From: Hydrogenophaga sp. | Lineage (GTDB): Bacteria > Pseudomonadota > Gammaproteobacteria > Burkholderiales > Burkholderiaceae_C | Assembly: GCA_018993155.1 (NCBI GenBank) | Contig: JAGKSX010000021.1 | Location: 1 to 41,732, forward strand | DNA: 41,732 nt | Direction: 5' to 3' | Translations under genes and position numbers: made by a program | Notes under the pieces: model-generated | What the model saw: the letters and a program-made list of their open reading frames with translations, nothing else | What the model was told of the DNA's origin: nothing | Databases searched by the model: none | Shown here: positions 23,970 through 32,997 of the stretch, piece after piece | How positions within the stretch are numbered: the first letter of the stretch is position 1 | Layout of the letters: every line of letters starts with the position of its first letter

Positions 23970-24779
23970 TCAGTTCGACAGCAGCAGCAACTCGCTGCGC
24001 GCCTCGATGCCCAGCTTGATGTAGGCGCGTTTGCGCAGGGTCTGCACCGTGGACGGGGCCACGCCCATGTCCGCAGCGATGGCGTCCACACTGAGACCGT
24101 CCACGATGCCCACGCAGACCTCGCGCTCGCGCCCGGACAACCGGGGTGCCCGCTCCAGCAGGTTCTGCTCGACCAGGGCCTTGCGCGCCTGCGCATGCAG
24201 GCGCTGCCGCCGGACATGCAAGGCGTTGAGGTGCACCTTGCGAAGAATGGGCGCGATGGCGGTCAGGCGGTCGATTTCCAGGGGTGCAAATGGCCCGCAG
24301 GACACATCGCGGTAGAGGTTGATGGCAAACGCGGTGCGGGCGACCGGCGCGTACAGGAAGCTCAACCGGCCCGTGAGTTTCGAATGCTCAAAAATCTCCT
24401 GCCGCCAGCAGATGTCCGGAATGTCCTCCAGGCCATAGTGCACCACGGTCACATCCGGCGAGGGATGCACATCCTGCTGGACCCGGCCCGCCAGGTGCGT
24501 CACCTCGTCCAGCTGGCTGTACTGCCGCTTGTAGCGGGCAAAGCACTCGCCCGTGATGTTGGGCAGGTGGTCCCGGTGCGTGCATCCATCCACCTGCGAG
24601 GGCACGGCCCCCGAGTACTCGACCAGGGAGAGGTAGTCCACCTCCACGTGCGCGTTGATGAAGTTCAGCAAGCCGCGCCCGGGTGTGGTGCTCGTTGGCA
24701 CATCGAGCAGCAGGTTCATGGCCGCCGCGTCCACATGGTGGCCGGGCGGTGGCGTGAGGACATTCCAGGTGGAGCGCAT
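23970..24779 (-). CDS. LuxR-family helix-turn-helix regulator
   Basis: Protein of 269 residues with a C-terminal GerE/LuxR helix-turn-helix at about residues 205-265 ('LSGREREVCVGIVDGLSVDA', 'IAADMGVAPSTVQTLRKRAY'). The N-terminal 190 residues show neither a response-regulator receiver nor an obvious autoinducer-binding domain; I do not recognise the sensor. It is the last gene of a minus-strand run after a Rieske oxygenase and a Bug receptor, 97 bp beyond the latter, and probably regulates them. Starts: ATG 24779 is used; the frame is open to a TTG at 24857, and ATG at about 24719 is also possible. Confidence 0.82.
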   Translation of the reverse strand: MRSTWNVLTPPPGHHVDAAAMNLLLDVPTSTTPGRGLLNFINAHVEVDYLSLVEYSGAVPSQVDGCTHRDHLPNITGECFARYKRQYSQLDEVTHLAGRVQQDVHPSPDVTVVHYGLEDIPDICWRQEIFEHSKLTGRLSFLYAPVARTAFAINLYRDVSCGPFAPLEIDRLTAIAPILRKVHLNALHVRRQRLHAQARKALVEQNLLERAPRLSGREREVCVGIVDGLSVDAIAADMGVAPSTVQTLRKRAYIKLGIEARSELLLLSN

Positions 24780-24876
24780 GGCGCAGCCAGTTTGAAACCT
24801 CGCCGAGAGGGCACCAATAGGGCTTACCCGGTCGGCGGCCGCGCGGCCGCGGGTCAACCTGACCGGCGCCCTCTTC

Positions 24877-25866
24877 TTACTGCGCCACCAGCCCGAAGTC
24901 CTTGATGCGCTTGAGGATCACCTCGGCTTCCGCGCGGTGGCTGGCCTCGAACTCCCTGGGGGTGCTGTTCATGATGTCCAGGCCCCGCTCGTTCATCAAC
25001 CGGCCGACTTCGGGGTCCGCCAGAATCTTGCGGATCTCGTCCGCGAGTTTCTTCACCACAGGCTCGGGCGTCCTGGCCGGCGCGACGAAGGCGATGTAGA
25101 CGGCCGCATCGAACAAGGGATCGTCGAAACCTTGCTCCCGCATGGTCGGGACTTGCGGCAAGGCCGGCGACCGCTCTTTGCCCATGATGGCCAATGCGGT
25201 CACCTTGCCCGCCAGCACGTGCTGCTTGGCCAGCCCGGCCGAGGTCAGGCCCACGCTGACGGTTTTCGACAGCAGATCGGCCATCACCGGCGCCTCGCCG
25301 CGCTGCGGCACATGGACCATTTCGGCACCGATGATGCGATTGAGCTGTTCACCCGCCAGATGGCCCAGGCCACCAGGCCCCCAGGAGCCATAGGTCAGCT
25401 TGCCGCGCTGCTCGGCCGCGTAGCGCCTGAAGTCGGCCATGGTCTTGACGGGGAGGTCCGCGTTCGCGGAAATCACCGCCGGGCTGCGAACGGCTTGCGT
25501 GATGTAGCTGAAATCCTTGAACGGGTCGTACGACAGCGTCTTGTACATCGCCACGTTGTTGATCAGGGTGTCACCCAAGGTCACCAGCAGCGTGTACCCG
25601 TCCGGTGCGGCGCGAGCCACCTCGGAAGCGCCCAGGGCACCGTTCGCTCCCGCCTTGTTGTCCACGATGACCGGTTGGCCGAGTTGCTTGGACAAGCGCT
25701 CACCGACGGTTCTGGCGACAAAGTCCGTGGCGCCCCCAGCGGCCGCGGAGGCCACGATGCGGATGGGCTTGTTCGGGAATGCGGCGGGCGCCTGAGCGAG
25801 CACCGCGAAAGGCAGCGTGGCGGCGCCGACGAGCGCCCACAGGCGAAGAATGGTTCGACGGATCAT
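24877..25866 (-). CDS. Bug-family periplasmic solute receptor in Rieske cluster
   Basis: Second Bug/TctC-like receptor of the window, 329 residues, with signal peptide 'LWALVGAATLPFAVLAQA' and 'FPNKPIRIVASAAAGGATDF' as the pocket loop, then 'GQPVIVDNKAGANGALGASE'. An AGGAG ribosome site precedes the ATG. It begins 34 bp after the Rieske oxygenase stop, so the two are almost certainly cotranscribed, and it probably captures the aromatic acid that the oxygenase attacks. No membrane partner is nearby. It is clearly distinct in sequence from the receptor at 21675, so not a recent duplicate. Confidence 0.9.
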   Translation of the reverse strand: MIRRTILRLWALVGAATLPFAVLAQAPAAFPNKPIRIVASAAAGGATDFVARTVGERLSKQLGQPVIVDNKAGANGALGASEVARAAPDGYTLLVTLGDTLINNVAMYKTLSYDPFKDFSYITQAVRSPAVISANADLPVKTMADFRRYAAEQRGKLTYGSWGPGGLGHLAGEQLNRIIGAEMVHVPQRGEAPVMADLLSKTVSVGLTSAGLAKQHVLAGKVTALAIMGKERSPALPQVPTMREQGFDDPLFDAAVYIAFVAPARTPEPVVKKLADEIRKILADPEVGRLMNERGLDIMNSTPREFEASHRAEAEVILKRIKDFGLVAQ

Positions 25867-25900
25867 GGGGTTGTCTCCTGGGTGGGGGTGTTGTTCTGTT

Positions 25901-26965
25901 CTAGGCCGCGACGACCGCCGGGCGAGCGGGCGCGCGCTCGCGCTCCTTCGCCAGCTCGCTGTCCACGAGGCGGCGGAACTGCACCAGCGCGTGGTCCATC
26001 GCCATGGGCAGCATCGGCGCGGCGGGATTGAGAAGCAGGTTCCGGTACTGGGCCGTGATGATCGAGCGGTCTTCCTCGAAGGCGGCGAGCAGTCCCTGGA
26101 AGATGGTGGCCGTGGTCCCGGGAATGGGCGCGGGCGCGTGGTAGGCCTGCTGGAAGAAGTAGTGGGTGGAGGTTGCCGTCTCGGGCGTCAGCGTCTGGCA
26201 GCTGTGCAGGCGCACCGCGCCCGCCATGTCGCCCTCGGCCTGGCCCGTCGGGCGCCCGCCGGACTCCATGATGAGGGTGCCGGGCAGCAGGAAGTCGTAG
26301 ACGAACCAGCGGTCGACGTTGCCTTCGAATTCGTGGAACGAGCGCCAGTACGCGGAGGGCGGCACGTCCGGCACGTGGCGCGTGACCCGGATGCCCTGCG
26401 GCACGCGCTCCACCTCGGGCTTCGACTGCGCGATCCGCGTGGAGCCCCCCAGGGTGTTCTCGTGCACGTACGACAGGTGCGAAAAGTCAAGCAGGTTGTC
26501 GCAGATGAGCATGTAGGGCGTCTCGTAGTGCAGATAGCCCGGCTGGTAGTGCCACTCGGGGTGGTCGCAGGAGAAGTTGTCCGGCAGCAGCGCGGTGTCC
26601 GCGAGACCCGGATCGCCCATCCAGACGAACACCCACCGGTTTCGCACGGCAACGGGGTAGCTGCGCACCTTTGCCTTGATGGGGATGCGGTCGAGGCCTG
26701 GCGCTTCGACGCAGGCGCCGTCGGGCGAGAACTTCAGCCCGTGGTAGCCACAGCGCACGCAGTCGCCCTCGCGCCGACCGGCGGAAAGCGGTGCGAGGCG
26801 GTGGCAGCACCGGTCTTCCAGCGCCACGGTCTCGCCATTGGCCAGGCGGTACAGGAGCAGCGGCTCGCCCAGAATGACGCGGGAAAACAGGCCTTGCTCG
26901 GGGATCTCGTGCGCCCAGGCGGCGACGTACCAGCAGTTTCGAATGAACATGTCTTTGGCTTCCAT
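25901..26965 (-). CDS. Rieske non-heme iron oxygenase, VanA/dicamba-monooxygenase-like
   Basis: Oxygenase component of 354 residues. The Rieske cluster ligands are complete: Cys53-x-His55-x16-Cys72-x2-His75. The mononuclear iron centre shows Asn157-xx-Asp160-xx-His163-x4-His168 in 'ICDNLLDFSHLSYVH', the pattern of vanillate O-demethylase and dicamba monooxygenase. Such enzymes O-demethylate or hydroxylate aromatic acids, taking electrons from a separate reductase, which is absent here. The start may be ATG 26965 or ATG 26950 (MFIRNCWYV, the usual family start). It leads the cluster Rieske-Bug-LuxR. Confidence 0.9.
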   Translation of the reverse strand: MEAKDMFIRNCWYVAAWAHEIPEQGLFSRVILGEPLLLYRLANGETVALEDRCCHRLAPLSAGRREGDCVRCGYHGLKFSPDGACVEAPGLDRIPIKAKVRSYPVAVRNRWVFVWMGDPGLADTALLPDNFSCDHPEWHYQPGYLHYETPYMLICDNLLDFSHLSYVHENTLGGSTRIAQSKPEVERVPQGIRVTRHVPDVPPSAYWRSFHEFEGNVDRWFVYDFLLPGTLIMESGGRPTGQAEGDMAGAVRLHSCQTLTPETATSTHYFFQQAYHAPAPIPGTTATIFQGLLAAFEEDRSIITAQYRNLLLNPAAPMLPMAMDHALVQFRRLVDSELAKERERAPARPAVVAA

Positions 26966-27005
26966 CGTGGATGGATGCCAATCTAGACGAGGGCCATTCG
27001 CGCGT

Positions 27006-27027
27006 CTGTCCTTCGCTTGAGGGACAG
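27006..27027. promoter_or_regulatory. Inverted repeat upstream of the Rieske gene
   Basis: CTGTCC (27006-27011) and GGACAG (27022-27027), extendable inward with one mismatch, lie about 41 bp upstream of the Rieske start. It could be an operator for the cluster's LuxR-type regulator. The rest of 26966-27097 shows no gene and no other clear signal. Confidence 0.4.
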
Positions 27028-27097
27028 CGCCACACGAGACGCCGGCAAAGCGCTCTGCGATGACGTGGTTCCAAGTGGGGAAATGGGGCGCCAGAAA

Positions 27098-27132
27098 CCA
27101 AAATGGGCTACGCGATTTCTCACGTAACCCAT
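27098..27132 (-). terminator. Terminator of the tRNA transcript
   Basis: On the minus strand ATGGGTTACGTG (27132-27121), a 6-base loop, and CGCGTAGCCCAT (27114-27103) form a 12-bp stem with two imperfect positions, followed by TTTGGTTT. It lies 10 bp past the tRNA-Asp CCA end, the expected place for an intrinsic terminator of the tRNA operon, and also insulates the Rieske cluster. Confidence 0.75.
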
Positions 27133-27141
27133 TGATTTATT

Positions 27142-27218
27142 TGGCGGAGTGGACGGGGCTCGAACCCGCGACCCCCGGCGTGACAGGCCGGTATTCTAAC
27201 CAACTGAACTACCACTCC
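27142..27218 (-). tRNA. tRNA-Asp (GUC)
   Basis: 77 bases including encoded CCA (27144-27142). The acceptor stem GGAGTGG pairs with CCACTCC, D-loop AGTTCAGTTGGTTAGAATA, anticodon loop CCTGTCACG giving GUC, and T-arm GGGTTCGAGCCC are all present. The G discriminator fits Asp identity. Last of three tRNAs on this strand. Confidence 0.97.
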
Positions 27219-27287
27219 TGGTAGATGGCGTTCGTTCTTGCGAACCAAGTGCCAACCACTTGTTGCCTACTTGCCTTGCGGCTTGTT

Positions 27288-27363
27288 TGGCGACCCTACG
27301 GGGATTCGAACCCCGGTACTCACCGTGAAAGGGTGATGTCCTAGGCCTCTAGACGATAGGGTC
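27288..27363 (-). tRNA. tRNA-Glu (UUC)
   Basis: 76 bases with encoded CCA. Acceptor GACCCTA pairs with TAGGGTC; the anticodon loop CCCTTTCACGG gives UUC; the T-arm is GGGGTTCGAATCCCC. It lies between tRNA-Ala and tRNA-Asp and about 250 bp downstream of gltX, the synthetase that charges it. Confidence 0.97.
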
Positions 27364-27458
27364 ATAACCTGGACTTAAAGAGCCTTCCATTGTAGCAGCG
27401 ACAGAGCTTGTTTTTTCTGCCGATGCCGCGATGAAAACCTCTTCGCGACTTCAATCCT

Positions 27459-27534
<76 letters not shown>

Positions 27535-27593
27535 ACAGGGTTTGCTGACCGCTCTTTGCGACTTGTCGCTCAGTGCATTTCAGCAAGCCTCAA

Positions 27594-27624
27594 ATTATAG
27601 GCGATTTTTTCAGGCGTTCTGCAA
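27594..27624 (-). promoter_or_regulatory. Promoter for the tRNA-Ala-Glu-Asp operon
   Basis: On the minus strand a perfect TATAAT (27599-27594) lies 59 bp upstream of tRNA-Ala, preceded by TTGCAG (27624-27619) with a 19-bp spacer; the -35 falls inside the last gltX codons. Although the gap to gltX is only 75 bp, the tRNAs thus have their own promoter. The long spacer makes the -35 assignment less secure than the -10. Confidence 0.6.
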
Positions 27625-28998
27625 ACGCTGCAGAACAACGTCACGATTTTGCAGTTCGAGCACCGCATCGAGCGACGGCGTCTGGGCCGTGCCCATCACC
27701 AGCACGCGCACCGGCATGGCCAGTTGCGCCATCTTCAGGCCGTGCGCGGCGAGCACTTCCTTGATGGCCGCCGAGAGGCTGGCCTTGTCCCAGGCACAGG
27801 CCGTGAGCTTCTCCGCCAGCGTGGCCAGCACGGGCCGCACGGCGTCGGTGACGTGTTGCGCGTGCTCGTCGGCGTTGGGCGTGATGTCGGCGTAGAAAGC
27901 CTTGGCCCACTGGGCCAGCGCCACGGTGGTGTCGCAGCGGTCCTTGAACAGGCCGCAGATGCGCGGCAGGCGCGCGTCGGTCGTGATGCCCTGCTGCTGC
28001 AGGTGCGCGGCCACCAGCGACGCAAGCGCGTCGTCGGCCATGGCCTTGAGGTGCTGCGCGTTGACCCACCTGAGTTTGGCTTCGTCGAACTGCGCGGCGC
28101 TGCGGCCCAGGTGGTCGAGGTTGAACCACTCGAGAAACTGCGCGCGGCTGAAGATCTCATCGTCGCCGTGGCTCCAGCCCAGGCGCGCGAGGTAGTTCAC
28201 CATGGCGTCGGGCAGATAGCCTTCGTCGCGGTACTGCGTGACGGGCTTGGCGCCGTTGCGCTTGCTCATCTTCTCGCCCTGCTCGTTGAGCACGGTGGGC
28301 AGGTGGGCGTACACCGGCGGCTCCTTGCCGAGCGCGCGGAAGATGTTGATCTGGCGCGGCGTGTTGTTCACGTGGTCGTCGCCACGGATCACGTGGCTGA
28401 TGGCCATGTCGATGTCGTCCACCACCACGCAGAAGTTGTAGGTGGGCGTGCCATCGGGCCGGGCGATCACGAGGTCGTCGAGTTCGTCGTTGGCGATTTC
28501 GATGCGGCCTTTGACCTTGTCGTCCCAGGCCACCACGCCACCCTGCGGGTTCTTGAAGCGCAGCACGGGCTTCACGCCTTCGGGCACGGGCGGCAGGGTC
28601 TTGCCGGGCTCGGGCCGCCAGGTGCCGTCGTAGCGCGGCTTCTCCTTCGCGGCCATCTGTTTTTCGCGCAGGGCATCGAGTTCGGCCACGCTCATGTAGC
28701 AGGGGTAGACCAGGCCGCCCGCCACCATCTCGGCGAGCACCGCCTTGTAGCGGTCCATGCGCTGCATCTGATAGAACGGCCCTTCGTCGTGGTCCAGGCC
28801 GAGCCACTTCATGCCTTCGATGATCACGTCCACCGCGGCTTGCGAGGAGCGTTCGAGGTCGGTGTCTTCGATGCGCAGGATGAAGGCGCCGCCGGTGGAG
28901 CGCGCGAACGCCCAGGGGTAGAGCGCGGAGCGGATGTTGCCCAAGTGGATGAAACCGGTGGGCGACGGGGCGAAGCGGGTGCGGATGGGTGCGGACAT
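27610..28998 (-). CDS. gltX: Glutamyl-tRNA synthetase
   Basis: Class I synthetase of 462 residues charging tRNA-Glu. The HIGH-type signature is '[18 protein letters not shown]' and the second ATP motif is '[10 protein letters not shown]'. The C-terminal half is the helical anticodon-binding cage, complete to the stop. ATG 28998 is chosen because [15 protein letters not shown] is the family's usual beginning; the frame opens further to 29025 inside metZ. The start follows the metZ stop by one base, so translation is probably coupled. The last codons contain an 8-bp inverted repeat (27616-27636). Confidence 0.96.
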   Translation of the reverse strand: MSAPIRTRFAPSPTGFIHLGNIRSALYPWAFARSTGGAFILRIEDTDLERSSQAAVDVIIEGMKWLGLDHDEGPFYQMQRMDRYKAVLAEMVAGGLVYPCYMSVAELDALREKQMAAKEKPRYDGTWRPEPGKTLPPVPEGVKPVLRFKNPQGGVVAWDDKVKGRIEIANDELDDLVIARPDGTPTYNFCVVVDDIDMAISHVIRGDDHVNNTPRQINIFRALGKEPPVYAHLPTVLNEQGEKMSKRNGAKPVTQYRDEGYLPDAMVNYLARLGWSHGDDEIFSRAQFLEWFNLDHLGRSAAQFDEAKLRWVNAQHLKAMADDALASLVAAHLQQQGITTDARLPRICGLFKDRCDTTVALAQWAKAFYADITPNADEHAQHVTDAVRPVLATLAEKLTACAWDKASLSAAIKEVLAAHGLKMAQLAMPVRVLVMGTAQTPSLDAVLELQNRDVVLQRLQNA

Positions 28999-28999
28999 G

Positions 29000-30205
29000 T
29001 CAGAAGGAAGAAAGACCACGGTCAAGGTCGGCCTGGATATCGCCCAGGTGCTCCAGCCCCACGGCCACTCGGATCAGCCCCTGCACCACGCCCGCCGTCT
29101 GGCGCTGCGCTTCGGTCAGGCGGCCGTGCGAGGTGCTGGCGGGGTGGGCGATCAGCGTCTTGGTGTCGCCGAGGTTGGTGGAGAGCGACATCACCTGCAG
29201 CGAGTCGAGCACGTGGAAGGCGCGCTGGCGGGCTTGCTCGGGGTCGGCGCCCTTCACTTCGAAGGACAGCACGGCACCGCCGCAACCCGATTGCTGCGCC
29301 ATCGCCAGCGCGTGCTGCGGATGGCTGGCGAGCCCGGGGTAGTAGACGCGGGCGACCGACGGGTGAGCCTCCAGCCACTGCGCCAGGGCCAGGGCGTTGG
29401 CCGACTGGGCGCGCATGCGGATGTCGAGCGTTTCCAAGCCCTTGAGCACGACCCAGGCGTTGAAGGGCGCGAGCGTCATGCCCGCGCTCTTGAGCACCGG
29501 CAGGAAGGTCTTGGTCACCAGTTCCTGGCTGGCGCACAGGGCGCCAGCCATCACGCGGCCCTGGCCGTCGAGGTACTTGGTGCCCGAATGCATGACGATG
29601 TCGGCGCCCAGCGCCATCGGGCGCTGCAGCGCTGGCGTGGCGAAGCAGTTGTCCACGCACAGCAGCGCACCGGCGGCGTGCGCGATGTCGGCCAGCGCGC
29701 GGATGTCGCAGACCTCGGTCAGCGGATTGGTCGGCGTCTCGGCGAACATCAGGCGGGTGTTGGGCTTGACGGCCGCCTTCCAGGCTGCCACGTCGGTCTG
29801 CGACACGAAGCTGGACTCGACGCCGAACTTGGCGAGGTCCGAGCCGATCAGCTTGATGGTGGAGCCGAACATGGAGTGCGAGCACACCACGTGGTCGCCG
29901 GCCTTGAGCAGGCCCATGCACATCATGAGGATGGCCGACATGCCCGAGGCGGTGGAGATGCAGGCCTCGGCGCCTTCGAGCGCGGCCAGGCGCTGTTCGA
30001 AGCTGGCCACCGTGGGGTTGCCATAGCGGCCGTAAGTGAAGCCTTCTTCGTCGCCCGCGAAGCGGCGCGCGGCGGCTTCGGCGCTGGGCTGCACGTAGCC
30101 GCTGGTGAGGTACAGGGCTTCGGAGTTTTCGCCGTACGGGCTGCGTTCGACGGCTTCGCGCACGGCGAGCGTGTCGCGGTGCAGGTCAGGTTTCTTGGCG
30201 TTCAT
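29000..30205 (-). CDS. metZ: O-succinylhomoserine sulfhydrylase
   Basis: PLP-dependent Cys/Met metabolism enzyme of 401 residues that makes homocysteine directly from O-succinylhomoserine and sulfide. '[20 protein letters not shown]' is the N-terminal cofactor segment, '[12 protein letters not shown]' the phosphate-binding part, and '[19 protein letters not shown]' contains the PLP lysine. Sequence and the purF-metZ order are those of MetZ in pseudomonads and Burkholderiales rather than MetB. It starts 12 bp after purF and its stop nearly touches the gltX start. Confidence 0.92.
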   Translation of the reverse strand: MNAKKPDLHRDTLAVREAVERSPYGENSEALYLTSGYVQPSAEAAARRFAGDEEGFTYGRYGNPTVASFEQRLAALEGAEACISTASGMSAILMMCMGLLKAGDHVVCSHSMFGSTIKLIGSDLAKFGVESSFVSQTDVAAWKAAVKPNTRLMFAETPTNPLTEVCDIRALADIAHAAGALLCVDNCFATPALQRPMALGADIVMHSGTKYLDGQGRVMAGALCASQELVTKTFLPVLKSAGMTLAPFNAWVVLKGLETLDIRMRAQSANALALAQWLEAHPSVARVYYPGLASHPQHALAMAQQSGCGGAVLSFEVKGADPEQARQRAFHVLDSLQVMSLSTNLGDTKTLIAHPASTSHGRLTEAQRQTAGVVQGLIRVAVGLEHLGDIQADLDRGLSSF

Positions 30206-30217
30206 GAAGATGGGGCG

Positions 30218-31723
30218 TCAGACGACCTGGGCATTGGGCAAGGCGAGGCGCGAGGTGTCTTCCTCGCCCTCTTCGCTCTGGTCGCGGCCGGCGTTGAGGC
30301 GGGCGATGTCGGCCGGCGTGATGTCGCCGGTGACGTACACGCCGTCGAAGCACGAGGCATCGAAACCATCGAGCTTGGGGTTGAGCGAGCCGATGGCCTG
30401 CTTCATCGCGTCCACGTCCTGGTAGATCAGCGCGTCGCAGCCGATGATCTCGCGCACCTCGTCGACCGTGCGGCCGTGGGCCACGAGCTCGTCGGGCGTG
30501 GGCATGTCGATGCCGTAGACGTTGGGGTAGCGCACGGGCGGCGCGGCGCTGGCCAGGTAGACCTTGCGCGCACCGGCGTCGCGCGCCATCTGCACGATTT
30601 CGCGGCTGGTGGTGCCACGCACGATGGAGTCGTCCACCAGCAGCACGTTGCGGCCCTTGAATTCGCTGCCGATCACGTTGAGCTTCTGGCGCACCGATTT
30701 CTTGCGCACGCCCTGCCCCGGCATGATGAAGGTGCGGCCCACGTAGCGGTTCTTCACGAAGCCTTCGCGGTACGGCAGGCCCAGCAGCTGGGCCAGCTCC
30801 ATGGCACTCGGGCGCGAGGATTCGGGAATCGGGATCACCACGTCGATTTCGTTGGGCGGCACGGTGGAGACCACGCGCTTGGCCAGCGTCACGCCCAGGT
30901 TCAGCCGCGCCTGGTAGACCGAGATGCCGTCCATCACCGAGTCGGGCCGGGCCAGGTAGACGAATTCGAAGATGCAGGGGTTGTGGCTGACCTTGTCGGC
31001 GCACTGCTCGAACTGCATCTGGCCTTCGAGGTCGACGAACACCGCTTCACCGGGCTGCAGGTCGCGGTCGAACTCGAAACCGTTGCCCTCCAGCGTGACG
31101 GACTCGCTGGCCACCATCACGCCACCGTCCTTGTTGCGGCCCAGGCACAGCGGGCGGATGCCATGGGGATCGCGGAAGGCCAGCAGGCCATGGCCGGCGA
31201 TCAGCGCCACCACGGCGTAGGAGCCCTTCACACGCCGGTGCACGCCGCGCACGGCGGCGAACACGTCGGCCGGCTTGAGGGTGGTGCCGCGCGTGACCTT
31301 CTCCAGTTCATGCGCCAGCACGTTGAGCAGCACCTCGGAGTCGCTTTCGGTGTTGACGTGGCGGTGGTCGGTCTGGAAAAGCTCCTGGGCCAGCGCCTTG
31401 GCGTTGGTCAGGTTGCCGTTGTGCACCAGCACCAGGCCGAAGGGTGCGTTCACGTAGAAGGGCTGCGCCTCTTCCTCGCTGAAGGCATTGCCGGCGGTGG
31501 GGTAGCGCACCTGGCCCAGGCCGCACAGGCCGGGCAAGGCGCGCATGTTGCGGGTGCGGAAGATGTCGCGCACCATGCCCTTGGCCTTGTGCATGAAGAA
31601 CTTGCGACCCTGCTGGGTCACGATGCCGGCGGCATCCTGGCCTCGGTGTTGCAACAGCAACAGCGCGTCGTAGATAAGCTGATTGACTGGCGTCTTGCTG
31701 ACCACGCCCACGATTCCACACAT
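30218..31723 (-). CDS. purF: Amidophosphoribosyltransferase
   Basis: First enzyme of purine synthesis, 501 residues, making phosphoribosylamine from PRPP and glutamine. Cys2 directly after the initiator is the glutaminase nucleophile ('MCGIVGVVSKTPV', no propeptide). 'RYPTAGNAFSEEEAQPF' and 'VHNGNLTNA' complete the glutamine site, and 'VLLVDDSIVRGTTSREI' is the PRPP loop. GAGGA lies 8 bp before the ATG. It sits between cvpA (19 bp) and metZ (12 bp). Confidence 0.97.
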   Translation of the reverse strand: MCGIVGVVSKTPVNQLIYDALLLLQHRGQDAAGIVTQQGRKFFMHKAKGMVRDIFRTRNMRALPGLCGLGQVRYPTAGNAFSEEEAQPFYVNAPFGLVLVHNGNLTNAKALAQELFQTDHRHVNTESDSEVLLNVLAHELEKVTRGTTLKPADVFAAVRGVHRRVKGSYAVVALIAGHGLLAFRDPHGIRPLCLGRNKDGGVMVASESVTLEGNGFEFDRDLQPGEAVFVDLEGQMQFEQCADKVSHNPCIFEFVYLARPDSVMDGISVYQARLNLGVTLAKRVVSTVPPNEIDVVIPIPESSRPSAMELAQLLGLPYREGFVKNRYVGRTFIMPGQGVRKKSVRQKLNVIGSEFKGRNVLLVDDSIVRGTTSREIVQMARDAGARKVYLASAAPPVRYPNVYGIDMPTPDELVAHGRTVDEVREIIGCDALIYQDVDAMKQAIGSLNPKLDGFDASCFDGVYVTGDITPADIARLNAGRDQSEEGEEDTSRLALPNAQVV

Positions 31724-31742
31724 GATTGAATCCTCAGGAAAA

Positions 31743-32228
31743 CTAACGGATATATCGGGCCACGGCCTCGGGCAACAAGGGCTTGATCTCGTGCAGCGAG
31801 GCCGACAGCACGGAAGCGGTGGCCGACTCGCGCCACCACGCGGCCCCCTCCATCTGCGTCATGCTCACCACGAGCGCCACCGCCAGCAGGATCACCCCGC
31901 CGCGCAAGAGGCCGAACGCGCCTCCGAGCACCCGGTCCACCGGTCGCAGGCCGACCGAGGCCACCAATTTCTGCACCAGCCAGGCCCCCAGGCCGGCGGC
32001 GAAAGCCACCACCACGAACACCAGGACAAAGCCGACCGCCACCCGCATCGGCGGCGACAGACCGTCCATCGGCAACCAGGCCCCGGCCTCCTCGGCGAAG
32101 GCCTGCGCCAGCACGAACGCCGCCACCCAGCCTGCCACCGACAACACCTCGTACACCAGACCGCGCCACAACCCCAGCAGCACCGACAGCAGCAGCACCG
32201 TGAGCAGCACCCAGTCGGTCAATGCCAT
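31743..32228 (-). CDS. cvpA: CvpA family membrane protein
   Basis: Inner-membrane protein of 161 residues with four hydrophobic helices; 'WVLLTVLLLSVLLGLWRGLV' and 'DRVLGGAFGLLRGGVILLAV' are the family's typical segments. In E. coli CvpA is needed for colicin V production and lies before purF in the same order as here. Its biochemical role remains uncertain. Gap to purF 19 bp, to the SPOR gene 22 bp. Confidence 0.9.
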   Translation of the reverse strand: MALTDWVLLTVLLLSVLLGLWRGLVYEVLSVAGWVAAFVLAQAFAEEAGAWLPMDGLSPPMRVAVGFVLVFVVVAFAAGLGAWLVQKLVASVGLRPVDRVLGGAFGLLRGGVILLAVALVVSMTQMEGAAWWRESATASVLSASLHEIKPLLPEAVARYIR

Positions 32229-32250
32229 CAGCGCGTCACCCCACCCGACG

Positions 32251-32973
32251 TCACAGCGTCAGGACGGCAGCGGGCAACCCCAGGGCCTTGACCCGGGCGG
32301 CAGCCTTCTCGGCGTCCGCGCGGTTTTCAAACGGTCCTACGCGCACCCGGATGCGCTTGCCATCAGGTGTCTGCGCCTCGTGCACATAGGTCTTGAGCCC
32401 AGCGCCCTCGAGCTTCAGACGCACGGCGCGCGCGCCGGCCGCTTCGGAGAACGCCCCGACCTGCACCACAAGGCGCTCGGCCGTGGCGGCCGGCTTGGCG
32501 GACGCACTGGCGGGCGCGGTGGCCGGCTTGCCTTCGAGCAGCGCGCGGGCCCGGTCTGCCTCGGCGGGTTTGGCAGGTGCAGGTGCGGGTACCGGCGCTG
32601 CAGCCACAGGCGCCGGGGCCGGCGCCGGGGCCGCAGCGGCGGGGGCCGGTTTGGGGGCGGCTTCGACCACTTCCTCGCGGGCACCCAGGCCCTCACGCAC
32701 CGGCAGCGGTGCGCTGGCGGCGGCGGCAGGCGGCTTGGTGGCGGCGGGCTTGGCGACCGGCGCGGGCGTGCCCTTGGCCGGGATCTCGATGGGAATGTCG
32801 ACGGGGATCGGGCGGGGCTGCGTGTCGAACAGCAGCGGGAAGCCGACCACGCCCAGCAGCACGAGCACGCTGGCGCCGATCAGGCGATGGCGGGCGCGGC
32901 GGCGCACGGCCTCGATGCTCTGCGGCGGGGGGGGCGAGGCGTTGCCCTGGGAACCTGAACGGGATTTGAACAT
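32251..32973 (-). CDS. SPOR-domain (DedD-like) cell-division protein
   Basis: Bitopic protein of 240 residues: basic cytoplasmic N-terminus, one membrane helix at about residues 31-49 ('LIGASVLVLLGVVGFPLLF'), a long Ala/Pro-rich periplasmic linker of about 110 residues, then a C-terminal SPOR domain (about residues 165-240, 'RLVVQVGAFSEAAGARAVRL'). SPOR domains bind denuded peptidoglycan at the division septum. It is the same architecture and place (between folC and cvpA) as E. coli dedD. The linker is low-complexity and its length may vary between strains. Confidence 0.9.
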   Translation of the reverse strand: MFKSRSGSQGNASPPPPQSIEAVRRRARHRLIGASVLVLLGVVGFPLLFDTQPRPIPVDIPIEIPAKGTPAPVAKPAATKPPAAAASAPLPVREGLGAREEVVEAAPKPAPAAAAPAPAPAPVAAAPVPAPAPAKPAEADRARALLEGKPATAPASASAKPAATAERLVVQVGAFSEAAGARAVRLKLEGAGLKTYVHEAQTPDGKRIRVRVGPFENRADAEKAAARVKALGLPAAVLTL

Positions 32974-32997
32974 CGGGGGGACCGTGGCGATAAAAGG

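Noticed and set aside
24838-24852. Overlapping GCGGCCGC palindromes between LuxR and Bug genes
   Set aside because: Short and easily produced by chance in DNA of this composition; no flanking signal.
21675-25866. The two Bug receptors as a recent tandem duplication
   Set aside because: They differ widely in sequence, lie on opposite strands and have different partners; shared motifs are family-wide.
27616-27636. Inverted repeat GTTCTGCA/TGCAGAAC considered as the gltX terminator
   Set aside because: It lies before the gltX stop codon and is followed on the coding strand by an A-run rather than a T-run.
28934-31729. A 931-codon plus-strand open frame
   Set aside because: Antisense to gltX, metZ and purF; Ala/His/Val/Gly-rich composition without motifs.
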